Below are positions 34,503-42,776 of a stretch of DNA of 64,000 nt, piece by piece. How positions within the stretch are numbered: the stretch's first letter is position 1; each line of letters starts with the position of its first letter. The DNA lies in NCBI RefSeq assembly GCF_002196705.1, contig NZ_NADJ01000016.1, positions 62,001-126,000 on the forward strand, read 5' to 3'. The notes under the pieces are model-generated. The model searched no databases. It was not told the DNA's origin and saw only the letters and a program-made list of their open reading frames with translations. A program made the position numbers and the translations under genes. Origin of the DNA: Desulfosporosinus sp. FKB (GTDB taxonomy: Bacteria; Bacillota; Desulfitobacteriia; Desulfitobacteriales; Desulfitobacteriaceae).

Positions 34503-35876
34503 TTATACGCTTTCTTGTGTCTGCCTCTCACTTTCGGAATTTTTTATTATGAAATTGTCAACTTCCAATAGCCCTCTCCGATATACTTCCGATAACTCTT
34601 GCAGATAAGCACTATCGCCAGGAAGGGGACCACTCTTGTGTATCAGAATTTTTGCCAGTTGCGGTTGCTCCTTAATTTTTTTAATTGCAATTTGAAAAGA
34701 ACGAAGTTGTACTCCTTTTCCTTTTGCATGATTGGCAATTATTTCTGAAACACTGTCTATTAGATAAGGAGTACAGTCCTTTTCTTCCCTGAAAGCCTTA
34801 TTCATTGCTGCCCTGCGGATTATGCAAGGTACACAATACCCACAATGTTGAGGAGCAGAACCACTCCAACGAGCTTTATGAGGAGAAGAACAAGAAATTG
34901 AATCTTGTATCACTTGCAGTAGAAATTCTTTGTTTAAACACTCGTCAGCCATTTCACCTTTTGTTTTATTCCAGTATGGATTCAGAACGGATAAGTTAAT
35001 TCCCAACCCATTTAACGCCCGATTCCACGACTCCAAGTAGAAGGGATGTGTCGTACGTGTACTGTGGGAACCAATACGCAATTCATCCAACGGAACATTC
35101 AATGCTATCAAGCCGTTTTCAGGAACTTCCAGGGTCGACACCCCTTTCATTCCACTCATGGCAAAGATACCAAACGCTATGAATAGAAAAGACCGGCTTC
35201 TTGTTGAGTTTTCTATTCCCCCACCAGGAATTATATTTTTATCAAAAACCATCCATAAATCGAGATATAGCGGATAGAGATCAGGGTATTTTTCACCAAA
35301 ACAACTCAACAGCTTGCTTTGGGCGTTTTTTGTATATCCGTCTCCAGCATGGCTTATAAGGGCTATTTTATTATGGTTTTCGAGGTGATTGATTGTGCTG
35401 ATTAAGCTATCCATTCCACCAGAAAAAAGAGTAACCGCATCAAATTCCGGCGGCTTTGCATCATCTTTGGGTTTCTCTGAAAGCTCTTTATCTCTTTTTT
35501 TGAACGATATTATCCAACGATCTCCCGTTAGGAAATTTAGCTTCCTTGTAAACAACTCTCCAAGAGGCACCCACTTTTCAAGGTGAAAAACGGGTATTTC
35601 AATGGCGATTTCTCTTGTCCAACTGTCTTGTGAGTGGAGACTTCGTGAAATTCGAGTATCGGCAAGATAGATCAAACTAGCGAGGCTGAGAATATCAATG
35701 CCCTCTTCGGTTGGATATAAACCATTCTCTTTAAGTTTTTCCAGAGCATGACCTATACCAAACCGAAGAGAATTATCATTACCCGTGAAAGGTATGATAA
35801 CCTCTATGTAATCTTCTTTTTTCGTAGACACAACTTCTTTGCAATCATAATCGCCGACAAGAAGGTATTTATTCAT
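34503..35876 (-). CDS. qatC: QatC, QueC-like PP-loop ATPase
   Basis: A 457-residue protein whose C-terminal two thirds is QueC-like. The PP-loop S-G-G-M-D-S (152-157) adenylates a carboxylate or similar group, and the cysteines of C-G-Y-C-V-P-C probably bind zinc. True QueC is about 220 residues; the N-terminal 145-residue extension is typical of QatC. The gene starts three bases after qatB. In Qat systems the QueC-like protein is thought to modify a protein or nucleobase, but the chemistry is not settled. Confidence 0.9.
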   Translation of the reverse strand: MNKYLLVGDYDCKEVVSTKKEDYIEVIIPFTGNDNSLRFGIGHALEKLKENGLYPTEEGIDILSLASLIYLADTRISRSLHSQDSWTREIAIEIPVFHLEKWVPLGELFTRKLNFLTGDRWIISFKKRDKELSEKPKDDAKPPEFDAVTLFSGGMDSLISTINHLENHNKIALISHAGDGYTKNAQSKLLSCFGEKYPDLYPLYLDLWMVFDKNIIPGGGIENSTRSRSFLFIAFGIFAMSGMKGVSTLEVPENGLIALNVPLDELRIGSHSTRTTHPFYLESWNRALNGLGINLSVLNPYWNKTKGEMADECLNKEFLLQVIQDSISCSSPHKARWSGSAPQHCGYCVPCIIRRAAMNKAFREEKDCTPYLIDSVSEIIANHAKGKGVQLRSFQIAIKKIKEQPQLAKILIHKSGPLPGDSAYLQELSEVYRRGLLEVDNFIIKNSESERQTQESV

Positions 35877-35879
35877 ACG

Positions 35880-36698
35880 CTATTCCTCCAGTTCTGATAA
35901 AATATCATAAGCTGTTCGATAGATGGAATCCACTATAGCTTTTGTTTGCGATGTATCTATAGATCGAATGTCTATTTTAAGCTTGGAGACAGCATCCGAA
36001 ACCGCTCCTTTTATATAGTCTTTGAGTTGCCCCTGAATGCTTTCGACTTGAGCGACATCTTTGGGCAAGGCAAATAGTTTATTCCCGATGTCATTTACAA
36101 GCCTTCCCTCAATAACATTAGCCATATAAATCTCAGCAAAAGCGAGAAACTCAGGAGGGGTGAGGGATTCAATCGGCTTGTTCTCCCAGTCAGGCAATGT
36201 GGAAAGTGCTTCGACATAAGAGTTTCTGGCAATCCCTTCATCAGTACTCCCTCCGTCGGGACAAACAAAATCCATAATACGGAGTAAAACATCAGACGCA
36301 CTTTTCCCAATAATATCCCCAAGTTTATAATCTCGGCTTGTGTCAGCTACACCACGACTCGCAAAACTGCTAAACACAGAAAGAAGGCGAGTGGTACTAT
36401 TTCGGGCCGAACCCAACCGGGTAGTCGCGTTTTGCGAACCTCCTAATGAATGCCGGACGTAATTAGACGCTGCCCGATGTAATTTTCCGTTCCCGCTACC
36501 ACCGCTATTTACATATCGCGTAAAGTTACTACGAGGCGCTGAAAAGCGTTTGGAGTCCGCTGGTTGAGGTTGTTCCGGTTGGGGTTGCGCTGGCTGAGGT
36601 TGTTCTGGCTTTTGATCGCCATCATTATTATCACCCAGCCAGGAAGGTACTAACGGCGTATTGCCGTTTTGTCCCCGATTACTTGTTGATGTTCCCAT
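35880..36698 (-). CDS. qatB: QatB
   Basis: A 272-residue protein starting M-G-T-S-T-S, with a low-complexity Pro/Gln-rich stretch near residues 30-50 and a helical C-terminal domain. The M-G-T-S-T-S, then L-V-P-S-W-L start is a hallmark of QatB. The ATG at 36698 has GAGG 9 bases upstream; an earlier GTG overlaps that site. It sits between qatA and qatC with almost no spacing. Its molecular role is not known. Confidence 0.82.
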   Translation of the reverse strand: MGTSTSNRGQNGNTPLVPSWLGDNNDGDQKPEQPQPAQPQPEQPQPADSKRFSAPRSNFTRYVNSGGSGNGKLHRAASNYVRHSLGGSQNATTRLGSARNSTTRLLSVFSSFASRGVADTSRDYKLGDIIGKSASDVLLRIMDFVCPDGGSTDEGIARNSYVEALSTLPDWENKPIESLTPPEFLAFAEIYMANVIEGRLVNDIGNKLFALPKDVAQVESIQGQLKDYIKGAVSDAVSKLKIDIRSIDTSQTKAIVDSIYRTAYDILSELEE

Positions 36699-36708
36699 TT
36701 CCAGCACC

Positions 36709-38649
36709 TCACTTCCGCGTATTTTTCAAAGCTGTCTTTACAATGATGCCGCCTTCTTTAGATAGGCTTTCGTAATACTTACTCAAACTTGATTTAGATT
36801 TTTCCGAAGTTAAGCATTTATCCCATCCAGTACAAATCCAAGCCCCAACTCTCTTGCAATCAAAAGTTTCAATCAAACCAATCAGCGACGGCTCTAATTC
36901 GGCATGATGGGAAACAAGTGCTTTGATCCCTTCAATTCCATTAGGCTTATTAGCAATGTCGCCATTCCTGAAAATCTTTGAGGATAGAACCTCGAAGACT
37001 TTCTTAGCGTCTGAAGGAGACAACGCCTTAATCTCATCATTTGCGCTGGCTATATTCATTTCGCCGCCCATAAGCTTACTAATGAGGTTCCGAAGCTGTT
37101 CAGATTTAACTTGTGCAAAGAAAAAGTCTTCTTTTTCTTTGCTGGCAAAAAAGTATGGACGCAAGTCAATTTCGCCCAAGTAGGGTTCACTGGATGCCCA
37201 TGCGGTAAAATCGGCATTACTTTCCCATGCGACTAAGTCTTTGTCTTTTTCAGGCTTTGATATTAAAGTCGGTGTTTTTGTTTTTTCTTGTTTCGATTTT
37301 TCCGCATCCTCATCCGCTGTCTCAGACTCCTTTGAAAGCTGCTGCTTTTGAATTTCAAAGGTATGAAGCAAAGAACACTTTCCATTGTCATCTGTTAAAG
37401 CTGCTATTTTCTTATATTCGTCTACGAAGAAATATTCCGCGAGCATCATTTTTGCCAGGATAGGTATCTGTATGGAATCTCCAAAACCCCTGGCTCCGGC
37501 AATTTTATCTCTCAGCAATAGCATATTGATAAAACGTTTGATTTTTCGCGGATTACCTTGGGTGTTCTTCGCTAATATATCAGCTATCTGGTTCGATACG
37601 GTTATCTCATTTAATACAGATGTATATTGATCTCCGAGAGCTTCCTTGAGCTGTTCAATTGTGAAGCCTAAATTCTCCCACGGCTTTTTCATTTTATCAA
37701 TCGCGACCGTCAAGAGCTTATCAAACTGCGCGCTATCCTCTTTTAATCGTGACCCTATCAGAAGTAGAGTTATATACATTCCGGACTCAATTTCACCCAA
37801 TGCGGGAATTCTAAACGGCACTTGAATCAATTTTTCTAAGTAACGCTTTGAGTATTCAAACCCCGTCCGGATGTCGCCCTCATCGGGCAAATCAGGGAAG
37901 TGATTTCGAACTGCGTATTCTATCATTGCTTCGTCTGCGGCTATTACGAAAGCCGTAGACTTAGAGAACATAAATAGGCGAACAGCCTCCAATGTTTCGA
38001 TTGTGACCTTGGGCAGACATCTGTCCAAATCATCTATGAGCACCACAAGTTTTTTAATCTTCGATTCTTTTAACAGATCTTCAAAAGAAGTTTGGAATTC
38101 GGAGAATTCCTTTGCCAGAGAATTGTCTTCAAACACTTTGGCGTCCGCGAGATATTCGCCCACGCTCTCAATAGCGGTCGTTACTTTTTCTTTATCGGTT
38201 ACTGAACCTTTTAGATTCTCCATCAAACTGCTTAGTAACCCAATGGGAGGAATACCAGTAGCGGCAGAAAAAGCTACACCACCTGCGGCTTTTGCTACAC
38301 TAAGCCAATTGATGTTCTTCCAGAGCTTTTTCAATATATCCTTTGCCTTTTCAGTGGGTTTTCGCTTTTCTGTTAATTCGGAAACAATCGCGCTCATCAA
38401 AGCTATCTTAGCATCTTCGAAGCCTTGATGTTTCCAACCGTTGAAGCGAATGCACTCGATGCCATCTTTTTGCTTTGAAAGCTCATCCTCGACCATTGCC
38501 AAGATGCTCGATTTTCCGGCACCCCAATCCCCATGAACCCCAATAGAAATAGGACGGTCGTCACATTCTATAATAAGTTCAGCAACCGTCTTGGCGATGG
38601 CACGATTGTTTATCATATCAATTTTTGTTTCATTATCTGATAGAATCAT
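36709..38649 (-). CDS. qatA: QatA, KAP-family P-loop NTPase
   Basis: A 646-residue ATPase with Walker A G-D-W-G-A-G-K-S (40-47) and Walker B V-V-L-I-D-D-L-D-R. The KAP signature includes a hydrophobic insert near residues 120-150 (G-G-V-A-F-S-A-A-T-G-I-P-P-I-G-L) that could touch the membrane. The C-terminal part is helical. The ATG at 38649 follows GGGGGTATCAGT. It heads the qatABCD order, and its stop is followed directly by qatB. In Qat systems this ATPase is essential for phage resistance. Confidence 0.9.
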   Translation of the reverse strand: MILSDNETKIDMINNRAIAKTVAELIIECDDRPISIGVHGDWGAGKSSILAMVEDELSKQKDGIECIRFNGWKHQGFEDAKIALMSAIVSELTEKRKPTEKAKDILKKLWKNINWLSVAKAAGGVAFSAATGIPPIGLLSSLMENLKGSVTDKEKVTTAIESVGEYLADAKVFEDNSLAKEFSEFQTSFEDLLKESKIKKLVVLIDDLDRCLPKVTIETLEAVRLFMFSKSTAFVIAADEAMIEYAVRNHFPDLPDEGDIRTGFEYSKRYLEKLIQVPFRIPALGEIESGMYITLLLIGSRLKEDSAQFDKLLTVAIDKMKKPWENLGFTIEQLKEALGDQYTSVLNEITVSNQIADILAKNTQGNPRKIKRFINMLLLRDKIAGARGFGDSIQIPILAKMMLAEYFFVDEYKKIAALTDDNGKCSLLHTFEIQKQQLSKESETADEDAEKSKQEKTKTPTLISKPEKDKDLVAWESNADFTAWASSEPYLGEIDLRPYFFASKEKEDFFFAQVKSEQLRNLISKLMGGEMNIASANDEIKALSPSDAKKVFEVLSSKIFRNGDIANKPNGIEGIKALVSHHAELEPSLIGLIETFDCKRVGAWICTGWDKCLTSEKSKSSLSKYYESLSKEGGIIVKTALKNTRK

Positions 38650-38670
38650 ACTGATACCCCCCAAAACCCC

Positions 38671-39828
38671 TTAGCACTTAATGCTCGGAAAACGCTGCTT
38701 GAATCGCCGCTTTGCCTTAGCATATATCTTTGTCAATCCGTCAATATCCTCTCTACTTTCCATTAATACTATATCTACACATTCATCCGGTGTAAAAAGA
38801 TGTAACGGCGCACTCAAGCGGTTCATCCGGTCAAGCATTGCTGTTTTAAGTTCATCATCAGTTAAACTGAGTTCTTTCTGACAATGTATAACAGCGCTTG
38901 TGATGCCAGGCGCCATTGTAACTGTAGAATCTTTGTAAGGGAAAAAATGCTTAGCAAAAATATCCAGATACTGCGGATCGTAGTTGTTACCAAGGCCGCT
39001 CAAATCATAAAACACCACTTCTGATAACATGCCTAGCGCATCTTTTATCTTCTTTTCTTCCATCAGAAAATTATGCATATGATGTCGGCAGTTTCTATAT
39101 AATCCAAAGTTACCGGATGCAAAGTGTTCCATGCTACGCCTATTTAGATAACCCCATATTTTATCTCGGTATGGCATATGGGGCGGTTCATGCATTATTT
39201 TATTAAGCGACCAAATATCCAGATCTTCAAGCGTATGCCGGTGTATATATGGCACATAACCTTCTTCAGCAAGCGCTTGCTTTCCAAGTTCGGTTAATTG
39301 ATATGTTCTTTTTGTAAAACGAGAATTAAGTTCTTCCTGAGATACCTCTGCCATCAGACGCTGTACCAGTTCGTCTTTTTTACCGCTCACTTTAAGCCCG
39401 TATTTTTTCAATTCATCCTTGAGGACTGTTGCGGTTTCTTTTTCAATGGCACTCTGCAGGTTTCCGACTTGCAGAAATCCTCGTTCAAGCAGGGAACGAA
39501 GACATTTGTCAACATCCCTCACACCGTATCTGTACCACCAAAAGCCTTGAAAAGAATTACCTTCCGTATAGTACGAACCAGCATAATCAAGAACCAGCAC
39601 CTCATGAGGATATAACCCGTGTTTGCTTGCAATGGCGTCTTTGATTCTTTTCTCAGCCGGAATAACTTCCTCTGCTGCAGAGGGTATTATTTCTGAAGTC
39701 ACCTTTATAAATGATGATATATTGGATTTAGTCAGTTTTGATGTTTCGACCGGCACTATATTCTGTGTAGGTAGCTTTTCAGTATTAGCTGGTTTCGGTT
39801 TCCTTCTGAAAAGATCGAAGAATGACAC
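38671..39828 (-). CDS. SAP-domain protein upstream of the Qat genes
   Basis: A 385-residue protein. Residues 133-160 (A-T-V-L-K-D-E-L-K-K-Y-G-L-K, then K-D-E-L-V-Q-R-L-M) form a SAP motif, a short DNA-binding helix pair. Around it are R-Y-G-V-R-D-V-D-K-C-L-R-S-L-L-E-R-G-F, like a winged-helix segment, and L-T-E-L-G-K-Q-A-L-A. A GTG start follows AGGGGGG. It lies 21 bp upstream of qatA and so is cotranscribed. It is not part of the described four-gene Qat set and could be an accessory DNA sensor. Confidence 0.7.
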   Translation of the reverse strand: MSFFDLFRRKPKPANTEKLPTQNIVPVETSKLTKSNISSFIKVTSEIIPSAAEEVIPAEKRIKDAIASKHGLYPHEVLVLDYAGSYYTEGNSFQGFWWYRYGVRDVDKCLRSLLERGFLQVGNLQSAIEKETATVLKDELKKYGLKVSGKKDELVQRLMAEVSQEELNSRFTKRTYQLTELGKQALAEEGYVPYIHRHTLEDLDIWSLNKIMHEPPHMPYRDKIWGYLNRRSMEHFASGNFGLYRNCRHHMHNFLMEEKKIKDALGMLSEVVFYDLSGLGNNYDPQYLDIFAKHFFPYKDSTVTMAPGITSAVIHCQKELSLTDDELKTAMLDRMNRLSAPLHLFTPDECVDIVLMESREDIDGLTKIYAKAKRRFKQRFPSIKC

Positions 39829-39898
39829 GGTATACCCCCCTCTCCGTTTATATCAATACGAAAGACCGTCTTCGTGTCATTGCTAGGCGGTAGTCATT

Positions 39899-40540
39899 TT
39901 ATCTGTTAGTATTAAAGAAATTGTGCAAATAATCAGCTACACGCTGTTCCAACTGTTCTGCCGTAAATTGGCAAGGTTGTAAGCGTTCAGCCCATCTACG
40001 ACCGGGATGTAAGCAATCCCATGGTGATTTTTGCTGATTGTATCTTCCGCTGCCAGGATCATGATTTCCGAATCCATCAAGTACCCGGTTCCATACGGGC
40101 TGAAATCTCTCAATAAGCAGTGATTCGGTTAGCGGTATCCAAATATCGTCCACAACGAGAAAACGGCAGAAAAAGTGGTTAATATCCAAATTACCAGCAG
40201 CAGATATAGACTCTCCGTGCTCTGCCAATCTTTTTTGCAGAGCTTGTCCGTGGTCAACATCCAAACCTAAACCGCCTTTTCGTGCCCCAGCCGGTACCGC
40301 CTTTCCTACATAGATCGGGCATCTGAATTGATTATCCCGATTTACAGCTGCAAGTTCTCTGTAAGCAGAAAAAGGGCCAGTATAGTATAAAGCATATACA
40401 CCCGCGCCTATAAAAGGTTCGGGTGGTATGGGATGGACGTTTGTTGCAAGTAATGCTTCGGCTGCGCTTTGGCCGAGCTGCTTCTTGTCGAGTGGGTTAA
40501 ACGGCTTTATAACCGGAATGTCTTTGTTTTTCATATTCAT
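39899..40540 (-). CDS. Eco29kI-family type II restriction endonuclease (GIY-YIG)
   Basis: A 213-residue nuclease with G-V-Y (47-49) and Y-V-G (77-79) of the GIY-YIG core, then an R-L-A-E-H-G-E-S-I helix, H-F-F-C-R-F-L-V-V-D-D and E-S-L-L-I-E-R-F-Q-P-V-W-N, all features of Eco29kI. Eco29kI cuts CCGCGG; the target here is predicted to be similar but is not proven. It overlaps the methyltransferase gene by 44 bases. The product is cytoplasmic and cleaves unmethylated incoming DNA. Confidence 0.88.
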   Translation of the reverse strand: MNMKNKDIPVIKPFNPLDKKQLGQSAAEALLATNVHPIPPEPFIGAGVYALYYTGPFSAYRELAAVNRDNQFRCPIYVGKAVPAGARKGGLGLDVDHGQALQKRLAEHGESISAAGNLDINHFFCRFLVVDDIWIPLTESLLIERFQPVWNRVLDGFGNHDPGSGRYNQQKSPWDCLHPGRRWAERLQPCQFTAEQLEQRVADYLHNFFNTNR

Positions 40541-41705
40541 TCAACCTTTCAAGTTGATAGTAAACAGAGCCGCCAATAATATTGGCTAACTGTACGGGTA
40601 CTGCGTTTCCGATCTGACGCATGCTTTCTGTCCACGAGCCGTGGAAGATGTAATCGTCAGGAAATGTCTGCAGCCTTGCGCTTTCCCTAACTGTATAATA
40701 TCTGAGCGAACCATCATCCAATATGATCATATTTTCGCCCCCCGGAACGCCGTGCGCACCAGCCTTCAATGTTTTTGAAGGTTCGTCCATGACACTTCCG
40801 GAGTGCCCTGGGTATGATTTGGCACCTGCTCGGAATTCATGGTTCTGGAATCCGCTTTCTCCCTGTTCTTTTTGAGGATTTGGTAACCCGACGAAGGCAT
40901 CCCGCACGGTTCTCCATCGTTTGAGCATATCTTCATGGTCTGTGGCTTTGAGGATACGCATACGCTCCGTATCAGATATTGTCGGTCGTTTTGCCTTTGC
41001 TATTTTGTGCTCTTCCCAATATTCACCGCTGATCCATTTTGAGTAGCGCAGGGCGTTTTGAGAATGCGTAGGGTTCGGGAACGACCAGTTAGCGTTCAAA
41101 TCATTTCTGAAGCCTACTATAATTACACGGTGTCTTGCCTGTGGGATACCATAATCAGCTGCGTTAACCAGCCGGAAAACTACATTATAGGAAAGTCCGC
41201 GATCACCAACAGATGTATGGTATTCCTCTAAAGTTTTTAAATGATCGAGCCAAGTCATTCCTTCTTTGATTGTAACTTCAGGGTGAGACAATTGCAGAAG
41301 AATATAATTGAAGTATGTACTGAAGGATTTTCTCAGTAAACCCTTCACGTTTTCAAAGATAAACGCTTGAGGCCGCAGCTCACGAACAGCCCGCACAGCT
41401 TCTGGGAACATATCCCTTTTGTCATTATACGCCTGATGTTTGCCACCTAAAGAAAATGGCTGGCAAGGAGGTCCGCCGGCCACTAATTTGATATTGCTAC
41501 CAAAATCATCATAGTGAACCAACCTCACATCAGTTTGAATTACATTCCAGTGTTGAATAAGATGGTTACCCCTCTGAATATTTGCCTTGATATTGTCGCA
41601 CGAGTCCTTATCCCATTCAAGCAGCGCTCGATGGCTAAACCCGGATTGCTGTAAACCTAACGCAAGACCGCCGGTTCCACTGAACAATTCGATTGAGCTG
41701 TACAA
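40497..41705 (-). CDS. DNA (cytosine-5) methyltransferase of the Eco29kI-like system
   Basis: About 402 residues with motif I F-S-G-T-G-G-L, motif IV G-G-P-P-C-Q-P-F-S with the catalytic cysteine, motif VI F-E-N-V-K-G, motif VIII Q-A-R-H-R, and motifs IX-X near R-E-S-A-R-L-Q-T-F-P and Q-I-G-N-A-V-P. It protects host DNA from the overlapping endonuclease. The start is probably TTG at 41705 after GAGAAGGTG, since family members begin just before S-I-E-L-F-S-G. A longer frame from 41783 would overlap the HTH gene. Confidence 0.9.
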   Translation of the reverse strand: MYSSIELFSGTGGLALGLQQSGFSHRALLEWDKDSCDNIKANIQRGNHLIQHWNVIQTDVRLVHYDDFGSNIKLVAGGPPCQPFSLGGKHQAYNDKRDMFPEAVRAVRELRPQAFIFENVKGLLRKSFSTYFNYILLQLSHPEVTIKEGMTWLDHLKTLEEYHTSVGDRGLSYNVVFRLVNAADYGIPQARHRVIIVGFRNDLNANWSFPNPTHSQNALRYSKWISGEYWEEHKIAKAKRPTISDTERMRILKATDHEDMLKRWRTVRDAFVGLPNPQKEQGESGFQNHEFRAGAKSYPGHSGSVMDEPSKTLKAGAHGVPGGENMIILDDGSLRYYTVRESARLQTFPDDYIFHGSWTESMRQIGNAVPVQLANIIGGSVYYQLERLNEYEKQRHSGYKAV

Positions 41706-41745
41706 TGTGAACACCTTCTCTTTCTGATTGTCTTTATAATCAATC

Positions 41746-41949
41746 TTAATCTTCTTCCATTTCCATGATGTCTGAAATATCACATTTTAGGGCGGTGCAA
41801 ATCTTTACAAGTACGTCTGTAGTGACGTTTTCATTTTTCCCTAATTTAGCCATAGAAGCAGGGCTGATACCAGACAACTCCCGCAGATCTTTTTTTTTCA
41901 TATTCCTATCAATAAGGAGCTTCCATAGCTTCTTGTAGCTTAATGCCAT
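41746..41949 (-). CDS. small XRE/HTH regulator of the restriction-modification operon
   Basis: A 67-residue protein (S-Y-K-K-L-W-K-L-L-I-D-R, then K-K-D-L-R-E-L-S-G-I-S-P-A-S-M-A-K-L-G, then C-D-I-S-D-I-M-E) of the HTH_26/C-protein-like type. The ATG at 41949 follows GGTGGAAAGA. It precedes the methyltransferase by 40 bp and probably times expression of the restriction genes, as controller proteins do. Confidence 0.82.
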   Translation of the reverse strand: MALSYKKLWKLLIDRNMKKKDLRELSGISPASMAKLGKNENVTTDVLVKICTALKCDISDIMEMEED

Positions 41950-42081
41950 TCTTTCCACCCCATAGATTTCGTTTATACGATAATAGCATAATATGGGGTT
42001 GTTTTCAATTAATAAATTCGCGAACATGAATTAAAAATACGCGAAACCTACCCGGTACAATATCACTGCCAACACTAAAGC

Positions 42082-42098
42082 CCTCAGTAACACTGAGG
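42082..42098. terminator. short hairpin between modules
   Basis: CCTCAGT and ACTGAGG form a 7-bp stem around a 3-base loop, followed by ATTTTAG on the plus strand and GCTTTAG on the minus strand. Confidence 0.35.
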
Positions 42099-42126
42099 AT
42101 TTTAGTCTTAACAGATGCTATCTTCA

Positions 42127-42197
42127 GGCAAGAACAGCTTTTATGCCGTTCCTGCCTCTGTGTTAATCAAAGTATGAAACCCGCTGGTTCATCACTT
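42127..42197. repeat. duplicated recombinase 3' end with hairpin, copy 1
   Basis: A GGCAAGAAC/GTTCCTGCC hairpin is followed by AATCAAAGTATGAAACCC and TGGTTCATCAC, matching 42707-42776. The coding sense is the recombinase C-terminus N-Q-R-V-S-Y-F-D, but no recombinase is attached to this copy. Confidence 0.7.
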
Positions 42198-42678
42198 CAT
42201 TTTCATACCAAATAGCTCATCCTCGTCATTCGACATATCCAGATGATCTACCTCAGTGAAATTGACGTACTCACCTGATATCCAGGGCTTCCCCGTAACT
42301 GCCGGAAGCAGTGATTCTCTGACACATTTGGTTAGCCTGCTCCGGCATGCCTGCCGCTTTTAATGTGCATGAGGTAATCCCCATCAGATTGAAGATGTTT
42401 CCGTTGGCGCCAATGAGCGGAGCATTCGGCTTCTCCGTCCGTGTCTGTACCGGCTCCGGTCGTGAGATGGCAGAGAAACTATCCTCACCGGGAACAAGGG
42501 CAAGGGTTCTGCCATTGTCCCAGGTCATTTGAAGCTGACCGATGTCATCTACAAAATCCACCGTCCCCATCAATCCTGAAGGCATGTCCATTTCTCCAAA
42601 CATTGCAGCTAATCGAATGCGGGTTCCTTTAGGATACATTTTCTTAAGGCGTTCAACCATATTTCGTTCATTTAGCAT
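42192..42678 (-). pseudogene. DUF4314-like element protein, frameshifted near its end
   Basis: The N-terminal half (Y-P-K-G-T-R-I-R-L, then G-T-V-D-F-V-D-D-I-G-Q-L-Q-M-T-W-D-N-G-R) is DUF4314, and L-I-G-A-N-G-N-I-F-N-L-M-G-I follows. The frame stops at 42271, but one base of shift restores G-E-Y-V-N-F-T-E-V-D-H-L-D-M and runs to a TGA at 42192, so the last 26 residues are lost. Such proteins occur in clostridial integrative elements. AGGGAATAGAAC precedes the ATG. Confidence 0.7.
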
Positions 42679-42706
42679 GTTCTATTCCCTCCTGTGTTTT
42701 TATAAA

Positions 42707-42776
42707 CGAACAGGGATGACCTTTTTAGCCGTCCCTGCCTCGTTTTAATCAAAGTATGAAACCCTCTGGTTCATCA
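42707..42776. repeat. duplicated recombinase 3' end with hairpin, copy 2
   Basis: This is the native 3' end of the third recombinase plus the CAGGGA/TCCCTG hairpin downstream of it. It is the counterpart of 42127-42197. Confidence 0.7.

Noticed and set aside
34503-35876. Queuosine biosynthesis assignment for the QueC-like protein
   Set aside because: The long N-terminal extension and the flanking KAP ATPase, QatB and TatD genes fit QatC instead; no other queuosine gene is near.
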